NCBI GenBank assembly: GCA_027083485.1
Contig: JALWOO010000347.1
Location: 1-21,560 of the forward strand
Origin: Amylibacter sp.
Lineage (GTDB): Bacteria > Pseudomonadota > Alphaproteobacteria > Rhodobacterales > Rhodobacteraceae
DNA length: 21,560 nucleotides
Reading direction: 5' to 3'
The notes beneath the pieces are model-generated. The model searched no databases and was not told where the DNA came from. It saw nothing but the letters and a program-made list of their open reading frames with translations. Positions 7,707 to 14,793 of this stretch are shown here, piece after piece (positions within the stretch are counted from its first letter, which is position 1; the number at the start of each line of letters is the position of its first letter). Both the position numbers and the translations under genes were made by a program.

Positions 7707-8398
7707 CCGCTGGAACTTTCTTTTGTGACAAACTCAACTCGCCGGTTTCGAGCGTCATCTCCCTTGATGTCTGGCAGCGGCCGGGTTTCACCAGCAGCTT
7801 CGATCATTAATCTGCTGGAAGGGATATTTCTCTTTGTTTTCAGATAGGTTGCCACGGTATTTGCCCGTCGCAGCGAAAGTCGTTTGTTATATTTTTTATC
7901 TCCGACGGTATCTGTGTGTCCAATAATTTTCAAACAGGTCGTCGACATGGCTTTTACCTTGAGGACATCAGATAAGCGATTGAGATGTTCCTTATACGCA
8001 GGTTCCAATTGGGCAGAATCAAAGGCGAAATGGATATAATAGCCATTTCCCGGTTTGGCTGCCGCCCGTGATGGTGATGTCTTCTCTTGGGGGGTAACAC
8101 GCGGCGCGGCGGATGCGACCCGAAACGTTGGAGCAATCGGTCTTTGTTGTTTTGATGTGCGTGTTATTGGTCGCGATATTGTTGCGTTGGATTTTACAAC
8201 ATCGTCAATTCGCAATACAATTCCGCGGCTAAGCCCCGATTTCCTGTTGAGGCAATTACCGCTTGTTTCAGGTGAAAGAGCCAGATGGATTGCGCAGTTG
8301 TCCGCATCCAAGGGTAGTGCAATTGTTTGCTGGGCGAAACCGGCCGAACCGATCCCAAGTATTGTTGTGCATATAAAAAATATATTTCTTATCGGCAT
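7697..8398 (-). CDS. exported OmpA-family peptidoglycan-associated protein
   Basis: 233 aa with a signal peptide (about residues 1-22, ending GFAQ). Residues 23-115 are not a recognisable domain; they contain two cysteines (C35, C49) that could form a disulfide, then a basic, Ser/Pro-rich linker. Residues 118-226 are an OmpA C-terminal domain. FAFDSAQL starts the first strand, IIGHTDTVGDKKYNKRLSLRRA carries the meso-DAP-contacting aspartate, and DDARNRRVEF carries the conserved arginine. It should sit in the periplasm bound to peptidoglycan. No beta-barrel or lipobox is present. It leads an operon with the caspase-like gene. The Shine-Dalgarno GGAGGG before 8398 lies inside a tight hairpin. 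Confidence 0.87.
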   Translation of the reverse strand: MPIRNIFFICTTILGIGSAGFAQQTIALPLDADNCAIHLALSPETSGNCLNRKSGLSRGIVLRIDDVVKSNATISRPITRTSKQQRPIAPTFRVASAAPRVTPQEKTSPSRAAAKPGNGYYIHFAFDSAQLEPAYKEHLNRLSDVLKVKAMSTTCLKIIGHTDTVGDKKYNKRLSLRRANTVATYLKTKRNIPSSRLMIEAAGETRPLPDIKGDDARNRRVEFVTKESSSGCT

Positions 8399-8403
8399 TG
8401 TGA

Positions 8404-8419
8404 GCCCTCCGTTGAGGGC
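8404..8419 (-). promoter_or_regulatory. hairpin enclosing the Shine-Dalgarno of the OmpA-like gene
   Basis: A perfect 6-bp stem, GCCCTC (8414-8419 read on the minus strand) with GAGGGC (8404-8409), and a four-base loop. The 3' arm contains most of the GGAGGG ribosome site, 5-7 bases before the ATG at 8398. Folding would block initiation of the OmpA/caspase transcript. The pairing is seen; a control role such as a thermo- or protein-dependent switch is inferred. Confidence 0.5.
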
Positions 8420-8535
8420 AGGTTAAACCAATATGTTGAACAGAAGGTTACGGCGTAAATATGATTTTTTTAGGATGACAATAATTTGGTAGGGATTTTG
8501 TGAAATGAAGATGTGAGACGAAGGTTGAACATCAC
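8420..8535. promoter_or_regulatory. divergent promoter region between the OmpA/caspase and small ORF/STAS/HATPase units
   Basis: AT-rich, non-coding and shared by two outward-facing units, so both promoters should lie here. On the plus strand TTGAAC near 8434 is followed after about 17 bases by ATATGA, a weak sigma-70-like match. No strong consensus or clear palindrome stands out. Use of an alternative sigma factor is possible given the partner-switch genes but is not shown by the sequence. Confidence 0.35.
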
Positions 8536-8718
8536 ATGAACACACAAGTGACTTTAGTAAAGATTACCTCAGGCCGCAAGAGTTGGCTTGATGCCCTGCG
8601 TCTTGTTGCTGGATGCATTGTTGCAGGATTACATACCTTGTTTGTCCGTAAAAGAAAGCACCGGCTTACAGTTCAACGCCCCTCAGACCTCAATCATATA
8701 AAGAAAGAAATGCAATGA
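8536..8718 (+). CDS. small 60-aa protein with one hydrophobic segment, translationally coupled to the STAS gene
   Basis: I do not recognise the family. The ATG at 8536 has GAAGG upstream at somewhat long spacing. The protein has a polar start, then WLDALRLVAGCIVAGLHTLF (about 17-36), which could be an amphipathic or membrane helix, then a strongly basic RKRKHR and a polar tail. The stop codon overlaps the next start as ATGA at 8715-8718, which supports real translation and coupling. It is the first gene of a unit with an anti-anti-sigma factor and a switch kinase, so it could be a membrane anchor or sensor input. That is inference only. It is probably real because of the overlap, but could be a leader peptide. 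Confidence 0.6.
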   Translation: MNTQVTLVKITSGRKSWLDALRLVAGCIVAGLHTLFVRKRKHRLTVQRPSDLNHIKKEMQ

Positions 8719-9062
8719 AACTAATGGTAAATAAATACGGTGAAGTGACAATAGCAACTCTGGAAGAAACACGACTTGATGCTGCTTTGTCGGTCCGGTT
8801 TAAAGAGGGGATGCGAGAGGTAGCCGAAAGCGAAGCAGACGATGTCGTTCTGGACCTTAGCCAAGTAATGTTTATGGACAGCTCCGGGCTGGGTGCTGTG
8901 GTCGCGGTGATGAAAATGATGGGCCGTGAAAAAACCTTTCGAATCGCCGGGTTAACTCCCGCAGTGGACAAGGTATTCAAGCTCACACGGATGGATAGTG
9001 TCTTTAAAATTCTGGATTCAGCAGATGACGCATTGCATGATTCCAGCCATTCGACAGGCTAA
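8715..9062 (+). CDS. STAS-domain anti-anti-sigma factor (SpoIIAA/RsbV-like)
   Basis: 115-aa single-domain cytoplasmic protein. Partner-switch antagonist: the unphosphorylated form binds the HATPase switch kinase and frees its target; phosphorylation on serine reverses this. Seen: VVLDLSQVMFMDSSGLGAVV, with the phosphoacceptor motif D55-S56-S57-G58; by alignment with SpoIIAA the first serine is the likely site. The following VFKLTRMDSVFKIL matches the end of the fold. It is coupled to the upstream 60-aa ORF by ATGA and overlaps the HATPase gene, so the three are one unit. A PP2C/SpoIIE-type phosphatase that would reactivate it is not encoded in the window. Confidence 0.9.
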   Translation: MKLMVNKYGEVTIATLEETRLDAALSVRFKEGMREVAESEADDVVLDLSQVMFMDSSGLGAVVAVMKMMGREKTFRIAGLTPAVDKVFKLTRMDSVFKILDSADDALHDSSHSTG

Positions 9063-9531
9063 TTCAGTCATTCTTTCTATTACTGTCAAAGGAAATGTAT
9101 TCTTGCTTTATTCAAACAAGATAAAAAGCCGCCAGCCTGCAGTGACTTGTGTTGTTGCGGGCATGGAGCGAACGCTTTTGGACAATGGTATTGAAGAGGA
9201 ACTGACAAGTGAAATTTGTCTGGTCGTCGCCGAGGCGCTAAACAATGTTGTGGAGCACGCATATAAATATGCGGAAGATGGGGATATTGAGATTGATGTA
9301 TTGCTGGAAAAATCAATGCTTACAATTGAAATCAATGATTTTGGACCCGCGTTCGACCTTCCGGCAGTTTCTGGCCCTACAGAAATTAACGAACAACAGC
9401 TGGAAAACCTTCCCGAAGGTGGTTTCGGCTGGAAACTAATTCTGATGCTTATGGATGTCGTGTCGCTTAAGCGTCGAGATAACCGAAATTATTTAACGCT
9501 AAGAAAGAAAATCGTTACTGCTTCTTGTTAG
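9037..9531 (+). CDS. HATPase_c anti-sigma factor / switch serine kinase (RsbW/SpoIIAB-like)
   Basis: GHKL-fold ATP-binding protein expected to phosphorylate the STAS partner and bind a sigma factor or other target. With the ATG at 9037 (164 aa) the N box EALNNVVEHAY lies at 66-76, the G1 box DFGPAFD at 101-107, and the G2 box GGFGWKL at 128-134. All nucleotide-site motifs are intact. The start is uncertain: a GTG at 8998 gives 177 aa, and neither start has a strong ribosome site. I chose the ATG because the first strand (SVILSITVKGN) follows directly. It overlaps the STAS gene by 26 bases. Its target is not visible, because no sigma factor gene is adjacent. Confidence 0.88.
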   Translation: MIPAIRQANSVILSITVKGNVFLLYSNKIKSRQPAVTCVVAGMERTLLDNGIEEELTSEICLVVAEALNNVVEHAYKYAEDGDIEIDVLLEKSMLTIEINDFGPAFDLPAVSGPTEINEQQLENLPEGGFGWKLILMLMDVVSLKRRDNRNYLTLRKKIVTASC

Positions 9532-9657
9532 CCCAGGATCTGTTGGCGCTGAATAGCACTGGCTAATTTTGTTAAAGAGGGCATGCATTCAACGCTTGAT
9601 CAAAATACAATAGGGAATAAACTGCCTTAAATCCAATCACAGAGACTGGAACCCTTT

Positions 9658-10404
9658 TTGAAGATCGCTGTTATTGGCAATTCGCACATTGCTGCCGTCA
9701 AATATGCTTGGGAAGACCGGAAAATAAAGGAGCATGAGCTGACTTGGTTTGGCCTTGCTGCGCGTGATATGAGCGCCTTGTTTCCGCAGGACAAGTGCCT
9801 CGTGATTGATGATGAACTGGGAATGAAGCAACTGGCCCATCAATCCGGTAGGACAGGTGGTATATGTACTTCAGATTTTGATGGTTTTCTGATTTGTGGG
9901 TGTTCAGCTGGGATCGCTGCATGTTTGTTTCATCAATACCTTCCATATTCCAGTGCGGCATTAAACATGGCGTTGTCTGGATTCTGGGAGGACTCCATTG
10001 CTTTTGGACTAATTTACACCCTGCGTCAGATTACTGATAAACCGGTGTGGTTTGTACCAACACCCTTGCTTGCCCTGAATTCAGCCGAACAGCACCGTTT
10101 GTCGCGCCGCCTGAAGAGTGTTGATCGTGGCCATTTTGAAAGTAATACGGCTTATCAGGAATTTGTTGAGAATAGTGCCCGGTTTTGGCGTGATCAATTG
10201 CAGGTGATATTGTTGCCCCAGCCGGTAAAAACTGTGGAGAACAGCCTCAATACCCGTTTGGAGTATTCGGTGGATTCGATAAAGCGTCTAACCCTTGGGC
10301 GGCACGAGAAAGAGGAGCATGATGCAGATGAAAATGTGCATATGAATCCGCAGTATGGGCAGGCAGTTTTGGACGCATTTTTTTCGGCACTTGATTCAGA
10401 TTAG
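9658..10404 (+). CDS. SGNH/GDSL-hydrolase-like protein
   Basis: 248 aa, no signal peptide. The N-terminal strand KIAVIGNSHIAAVK has GNSH where classical members have GDSL, placing the possible nucleophile at S9. Near the C-terminus, DENVHMNPQYG resembles block V (D-x-x-H followed by YG), with H228. However, the residue three before the histidine is glutamate, and the aspartate is one further back, so activity is not assured. The middle has CGCSAGIAAC and no clear block III. It starts at TTG (9658) after AGACTGGA; no ATG fits the first strand. It precedes the GSCFA gene by 9 bases, so they are co-transcribed. A role on acyl or acetyl groups of surface glycans would fit the fold but is inference. 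Confidence 0.65.
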   Translation: MKIAVIGNSHIAAVKYAWEDRKIKEHELTWFGLAARDMSALFPQDKCLVIDDELGMKQLAHQSGRTGGICTSDFDGFLICGCSAGIAACLFHQYLPYSSAALNMALSGFWEDSIAFGLIYTLRQITDKPVWFVPTPLLALNSAEQHRLSRRLKSVDRGHFESNTAYQEFVENSARFWRDQLQVILLPQPVKTVENSLNTRLEYSVDSIKRLTLGRHEKEEHDADENVHMNPQYGQAVLDAFFSALDSD

Positions 10405-10413
10405 GAAATTCCC

Positions 10414-11490
10414 ATGCACCCCTATCGCCAACAACCGGACAAAGCATTCTGGAGTAAAACCGTGGCCATACAAAATGGTCCGGACCTGAGCCAGTTGTGG
10501 GAGCCTAAATTTCATATGCACCCAGAAAACAGGGTTTCTGCTTTTGGATCTTGCTTTGCCCAGCATTTTGGCCGCGCATTGGAAGCAAAAGGTTATAACT
10601 GGCTGCGTACAGAGCCGCCACCCGTCGGAATGAGCGACACAGCACAACGTGCATTCGGGTATAATGTATTTTCGGCCCGTACCGGAAATATTTACACGAC
10701 ATCCCTTCTGCGCCAATGGGTTTCATGGGCAGCAGGCAAACAGGAGATGCCAGAAGAGGTTTGGCAAGCGAACGGTCGGTATTTTGACCCTTTTCGTCCG
10801 CGCATCGAGCCTGATGGATTTGCTTCGTTAAAGGAGCTGCGCCAATCGCAAGAGGTGGCCGTTGCCGCTTTTGCCCGCAGTATTCTGCGTGCCGATTTTT
10901 TCGTGTTCACACTCGGCCTGACGGAACGCTGGACCAATCGCAAACATGGTTATGAATACCCTATGTGTCCGGGGACTGCGGCGGGGAAATTTGATGAAAA
11001 TTTGCATGAATTTTCTAACATGGGTTTTATACAGGTGCAGAAAAACCTGATTGAAGCGATCAAAATGATGCGGGGAATGCGCAAAAAACGCGGTGGATCG
11101 TTGAAGGTGATCTTGACGGTTTCCCCTGTGCCGTTGGTTGCCACCGCCACTACACAGCATGTTTTGGCGGCGACAACCTATTCAAAATCCGTTTTGCGGG
11201 CGGTTGCCGGAAGTATGGCACAACGGTTCGAAAAGGTGGATTATTTCCCCTCATACGAGATTATTTCCAGCGCCCCCATGGGCGCGGAATATTTTGAAGA
11301 CGACCTGCGAAATGTCAAAGAGGCCGGAGTCTCGCGCGTGATGCAGGTGTTTTTTGACTGTCAGGTCCGAAAATTTGGCGCACAATCCGAACCGGTACAG
11401 ACAAAAGAACCAATCGAAAAATCGGCAAGTGATCTTGTCTGTGAAGAAATCCTGCTGGATGCCTTTTCAGGAAGGCCTGCCGGTGATTGA
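10414..11490 (+). CDS. GSCFA-domain protein (SGNH-related)
   Basis: 358 aa, cytoplasmic by sequence. The signature FGSCFAQHFGRAL at 44-56 gives the family its name and holds the candidate serine nucleophile S46. FFVFTLGLTERW and the later LTVSPVPLVATATTQHV and DYFPSYEIISS are other conserved stretches. At the C-terminal position where many members have D-x-x-H-P, this protein reads EDDLRNVKEAGVSRVM, with Asn in place of His as I read it. The family's substrate is unknown; it is often linked to surface polysaccharide or lipid modification. The ribosome site AGGAAAT precedes the ATG. Its last 24 bases overlap the end of denD on the other strand. Confidence 0.85.
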   Translation: MHPYRQQPDKAFWSKTVAIQNGPDLSQLWEPKFHMHPENRVSAFGSCFAQHFGRALEAKGYNWLRTEPPPVGMSDTAQRAFGYNVFSARTGNIYTTSLLRQWVSWAAGKQEMPEEVWQANGRYFDPFRPRIEPDGFASLKELRQSQEVAVAAFARSILRADFFVFTLGLTERWTNRKHGYEYPMCPGTAAGKFDENLHEFSNMGFIQVQKNLIEAIKMMRGMRKKRGGSLKVILTVSPVPLVATATTQHVLAATTYSKSVLRAVAGSMAQRFEKVDYFPSYEIISSAPMGAEYFEDDLRNVKEAGVSRVMQVFFDCQVRKFGAQSEPVQTKEPIEKSASDLVCEEILLDAFSGRPAGD

Positions 11491-12456
11491 TGTCGGGGAA
11501 ATACCCTCTTCTTCCAGATAGGCCTGAATGATCTGGGTGAAACCGGTTTCCGCTTCGAATCCAAGCGCCTTGGCGCGGGCAGGGTGAAAGGCCTTTGGCC
11601 AACTGCAGGTAATGGCTTCTATTAACGGGTCCGGTTTCTCGGTGATCAAATCCGCAGAATTTGTCCCCGCGACCCGTTTCAAGGCCCGTATCATTTCGCC
11701 GACACTGGCGGACACACCGGGTAAATTCAGGGTGCGCCAGCCCAGTTCTGCGGTATCCAGACTGGCCGCGTGAATCAAAAAACCTACGGCCATGCGCGGG
11801 CTGGCAAACCAGTGGCGTGTGCGTTTTGGCACCGGCAGAACAGCGGTTTCGCCCTTCAACGGTTCGCGTAAAATACTGGAGAAAAAGCTCGATGCCGCTT
11901 TGTTCGGGCTGCCGGGGCGAATAACGATGGTGGGCAGGCGCAGGCTGATGCCGTCGATAAATCCCTTGCGGGAATAGTCATTCACCAGCAATTCGCCAAT
12001 GGCCTTTTGGGTGCCATAGCTTGATCGCGGGGTGGCGTTGAAAGTGTCGGGAATCACATCGGGCAACGGTGTGCCAAATACCGCGAGCGATGAGGTAAAC
12101 AGAAAGCGCGGGCAAAAGCCGGAGAGGCGTATGGCTTCGAGCAGGTTTTGTGTGCCACCCATGTTGATGCGATAGCCTTTTTCAAAATCCTGTTCGGCTT
12201 CGCCGGATACAATCGCCGCAAGGTGAAACACCACATCAGGCTTCCCTGTCACTAATTCAAACGCGGTTTGCGGGTTGGCCAGATCACCGGTTAATAAATG
12301 CGCCAGCCCGTCAAATCCGCTGGGGGCTATGGGTTCCACCACGTCAAACAGGGTCATTTCCGTAATGCTCTGGCCGTTCAGCGTGCCTGTATCCGCCAGC
12401 TTTTGCGCCAGTTTGCGGCCAATCATGCCCGCCGCTCCAACGATCAAAATATGCAT
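11467..12456 (-). CDS. denD: D-erythronate dehydrogenase family SDR (DenD-like)
   Basis: 329-aa extended short-chain dehydrogenase. GAAGMIG at 7-13 is the NAD-binding glycine motif. FTSSLAVFG gives the catalytic serine and YGTQK at 147-151 the Tyr/Lys pair. FHLAAIVSGEAEQDFEKGY, RLPTIVIRPGSPNKAASSFF and VLPVPKRTRHWFASPRMAVGFL match the DenD branch, which oxidises D-erythronate at C2 in four-carbon sugar-acid catabolism. The partner kinase and isomerase genes of that pathway are not beside it, so the substrate is a family-level guess. It starts at the ATG at 12456 after a run of G. A hairpin overlaps that ribosome site. It lies downstream of the copper operon on the same strand but is probably a separate unit. 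Confidence 0.82.
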   Translation of the reverse strand: MHILIVGAAGMIGRKLAQKLADTGTLNGQSITEMTLFDVVEPIAPSGFDGLAHLLTGDLANPQTAFELVTGKPDVVFHLAAIVSGEAEQDFEKGYRINMGGTQNLLEAIRLSGFCPRFLFTSSLAVFGTPLPDVIPDTFNATPRSSYGTQKAIGELLVNDYSRKGFIDGISLRLPTIVIRPGSPNKAASSFFSSILREPLKGETAVLPVPKRTRHWFASPRMAVGFLIHAASLDTAELGWRTLNLPGVSASVGEMIRALKRVAGTNSADLITEKPDPLIEAITCSWPKAFHPARAKALGFEAETGFTQIIQAYLEEEGISPTSITGRPS

Positions 12457-12459
12457 TCA

Positions 12460-12496
12460 TTCCCCCCATAGGCTTTTGCGCAAACCTACAGGGGAA
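12460..12496 (-). terminator. hairpin between the multicopper oxidase gene and denD, covering the denD ribosome site
   Basis: On the minus strand TTCCCCTGTAGG (12496-12485) can pair with CCTATGGGGGGAA (12472-12460), with one bulged G and two wobbles. The stem is about 12 bp and the loop is TTTGCGCAAAAG or similar. It may end the copper-operon transcript. The 3' arm holds the GGGGGGA that serves as the denD Shine-Dalgarno, so readthrough transcripts would carry a masked ribosome site. Confidence 0.5.
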
Positions 12497-12513
12497 CTGA
12501 TAAAACGCAATGT

Positions 12514-13887
12514 TTATGCGCGTACATTAACCCAGGTCTTCATGCCTGCTGCCTGATGGGACAGCATGTGGCAATGGAACAACCATTTGCCCGGATTTTC
12601 GCCGATAAAGGCGATTTCGCGGGTTTCGCCGGCTGGTACGAGGATGGTGTCCCGTAACGGGCCGAAGGTGCCGTCAGGTTTGACCTCCTGGAAATGGTTG
12701 CCGTGAATGTGCATGGCGTGGGAAAAGGCGGTGTCGTTGATGATCGGAATCCGCAGGGTTTCGCCACGTCCGATATCCGCCAGCGGGGTGTCGGTCATGC
12801 CGACCACGCCGTTAAAGGCCCAGATCATGCCTTTGTCCACCAATGCACCAGTATCAAGCATTTCGCCCTGATAGACCGCTTGCCGCAATCCGCCCATGGC
12901 TCCGCCTTCCATCTTTAATTCTGCGATTTGGGCGCTGGAAACATTGCTCAGGCGGGTGATCGGATTGGCGGGAAGTGCGGCGATTTTCCTGCGTGGGGCC
13001 GAGCCGGCCTTGCCTGTAATGGCCATTTCCGCCAGCACATAGGCTTTGTCGCCATCCTGAAAGGCAATCACCACCTTTTCGCCCGGCTCGCGCATGACAT
13101 CGACAATGAAATCCACCCGTTGCGCCGGGGCCATCACAAAGGCTTCGATCGGGGCAGGGGTTTCAAGGGGCATACCGTCAAGCGCCACCACTTTGCCGCT
13201 CAGACCGGAAAACCCCATCAAGATGACCCGATCCGTGGCCGCATTGATGAACCGCAGGCGCAAACGCTGGTTCTGTTTTACCTCGGTGATGTCAGGGGCC
13301 AACCGCCCATGGATGAAATTTCCCAGCCGTCCCGCATGGGTCCAGTCATGGGGGCTGTCGAAATCCTGCACCAGCTCTGCTTTGGCGGTCAGGCGCCAGT
13401 CATCCACAATCACCACGATGTCGTGGTCCACCTCGGGGGCGTCGGGTTCATCCACCACCAGCGCGCCATACAGGCCGCGCGCCACTTGTTCGGTGGATTT
13501 GTTGTGAGAGTGATACCAATAGGTTCCCGCATCGGGCGCGGTGAAATCATAGGCGAAATCGGCACCGGGGGCGACGGCATCCTGAGTCAATCCCGGCACC
13601 CCGTCCATGGCATTATTCAGCCGCAGCCCATGCCAATGCACGGCGGTGGGCTGTGGCAGACTGTTGAGCAAACGGCGCTGGATGCGCGCACCTTGAGGTA
13701 CACGGATCAGCGGGCCGGGGTTCATGCCGTCATAACCCCAGATTTCTGTTTGCGGGTATTCAGATGGGGCCACCTGCGCCATAGCGGGGCGGGCCTCCAG
13801 CGTTTGCATGCCTTGCGCCCAGACAGGCGGTGCCAAGGTCAGGGCGGCGGAGCTTGCCAGAAACTGGCGTCGGTTAAGTTGGATCAC
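12514..13887 (-). CDS. Tat-exported multicopper oxidase (CueO/CopA-like)
   Basis: 457 aa. The N-terminus MIQLNRRQFLASSAALTLAPPVWAQ is a twin-arginine signal, so the folded enzyme is exported to the periplasm. All four copper motifs are present: HWHG (84-87), YWYHSH (123-128), HAMHIHGNH (390-398) and WLFHCHMLSHQAAGM (435-449) with the type 1 Cys439, His444 and Met449. The family oxidises Cu(I) or phenolics with O2. The setting with cytochromes and a metal-binding secreted protein favours copper tolerance. There is no long Met-rich insert of the CueO kind in this protein. It starts with GTG at 13887, with GGGAGGA upstream, 3 bases after the cytochrome stop. It could equally oxidise another periplasmic substrate. 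Confidence 0.9.
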   Translation of the reverse strand: MIQLNRRQFLASSAALTLAPPVWAQGMQTLEARPAMAQVAPSEYPQTEIWGYDGMNPGPLIRVPQGARIQRRLLNSLPQPTAVHWHGLRLNNAMDGVPGLTQDAVAPGADFAYDFTAPDAGTYWYHSHNKSTEQVARGLYGALVVDEPDAPEVDHDIVVIVDDWRLTAKAELVQDFDSPHDWTHAGRLGNFIHGRLAPDITEVKQNQRLRLRFINAATDRVILMGFSGLSGKVVALDGMPLETPAPIEAFVMAPAQRVDFIVDVMREPGEKVVIAFQDGDKAYVLAEMAITGKAGSAPRRKIAALPANPITRLSNVSSAQIAELKMEGGAMGGLRQAVYQGEMLDTGALVDKGMIWAFNGVVGMTDTPLADIGRGETLRIPIINDTAFSHAMHIHGNHFQEVKPDGTFGPLRDTILVPAGETREIAFIGENPGKWLFHCHMLSHQAAGMKTWVNVRA

Positions 13888-13890
13888 GGG

Positions 13891-14790
13891 TTATCCTCCC
13901 TCGTGGGTATCTAAAAGATAGGTTGCGATGGCTTTACGGTCTTGCTGGTTTAAAAAACTGGTGCCGTTGAAAACGACCTCCGCCATGGAGCCGCTGAAGG
14001 TATCCCCGTCCGGCATCACGGCGGATTTCAGGGCATAGGCAAGGTTGTCCACATCCCAACCGTTTTTCATCAGGCTGTTCATGTCGATTGCGGGGGCTTT
14101 GCCGCCATCGGGCAAGTCGGGGTTGCCGCGAAAGTGTTCTGTGTCCGACAGGCGGGCACCGGCTAGATTGCGCGCAGTATGGCAAGCGGCGCAATGGGCG
14201 GCCCCTTCCACCAACAGGCGGCCCCGGTTCCAGAGCGCGCTATTTCCGGTAACCGGTGCCGTGGCGGGTGGCTCCAGATACGCAGCACGCCAGATTTTCA
14301 GGCCCCAACGCTGATTGAATGGGAACCCCAAATCCATCTCTTGGGAGGGTTCCGCCATGGCGGGCACGGTTTGAAAAGCGGCCCAAAGGTCGGCGATGTC
14401 CTGATCGGTGAAATTGGCATAAAACGCATAAGGAAAGGCGGGATAGTAAGGTTGCCCGTCCGGGCGGATTCCCTGGCGAATGGCCTTGGCGAATTGTGCT
14501 TGTGTCCAGTTGCCGATGCCGAACTTTTTGTCCGTGGTCAGATTGGGTGAATAAATCGTGCCAAAGGGAGTTTTGATTTCCACTCCGCCCGCAAGCGGCG
14601 CACCGCCTTTGGCAAGGTTCGTATGACAGGCAATGCAACCACTGGCACGCGCCAGATAGCCACCCTTGGCGATGTTCCCGCTCAGGGCGGTTTGCGGTTC
14701 TGATTTGCCGATTGGCCAAGCATAAACAGCACCGATCCCGAGTACTGCGAAAACCGCAGTGGCAAGGAGAGCTTTAACTCTGATATTCAT
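13891..14790 (-). CDS. exported diheme cytochrome c
   Basis: 299 aa with an N-terminal hydrophobic segment (about 5-25) that is a signal peptide or membrane anchor. There are two heme sites, CIACH at 52-56 and CAACH at 200-204, in a tandem arrangement like the cytochrome subunits of membrane alcohol and sugar dehydrogenases. The second domain has the usual distal region, with M269 in GSMAEVVFNGTSFL. In the first domain the positions where relatives often have Met read PAFPY and ANFTDQD, so the sixth ligand of heme 1 is not obvious. It is probably an electron carrier for the multicopper oxidase or cytochrome c-prime made from the same operon. Gaps to both neighbours are 3 bases. Confidence 0.88.
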   Translation of the reverse strand: MNIRVKALLATAVFAVLGIGAVYAWPIGKSEPQTALSGNIAKGGYLARASGCIACHTNLAKGGAPLAGGVEIKTPFGTIYSPNLTTDKKFGIGNWTQAQFAKAIRQGIRPDGQPYYPAFPYAFYANFTDQDIADLWAAFQTVPAMAEPSQEMDLGFPFNQRWGLKIWRAAYLEPPATAPVTGNSALWNRGRLLVEGAAHCAACHTARNLAGARLSDTEHFRGNPDLPDGGKAPAIDMNSLMKNGWDVDNLAYALKSAVMPDGDTFSGSMAEVVFNGTSFLNQQDRKAIATYLLDTHEGG

Positions 14791-14793
14791 CGG

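Noticed and set aside
9596..9608. TTGATCAAAATAC identical to the sequence at the potF operator
   Set aside because: The left flank does not fit the AT-N-TGATCA-N-AT pattern, there is no polyamine gene next to it, and a match of 13 AT-rich bases can arise by chance.
14240..14719. 159-codon frame overlapping the diheme cytochrome gene
   Set aside because: Same strand, different phase; the in-phase product has two heme sites and a signal peptide, this one has neither.
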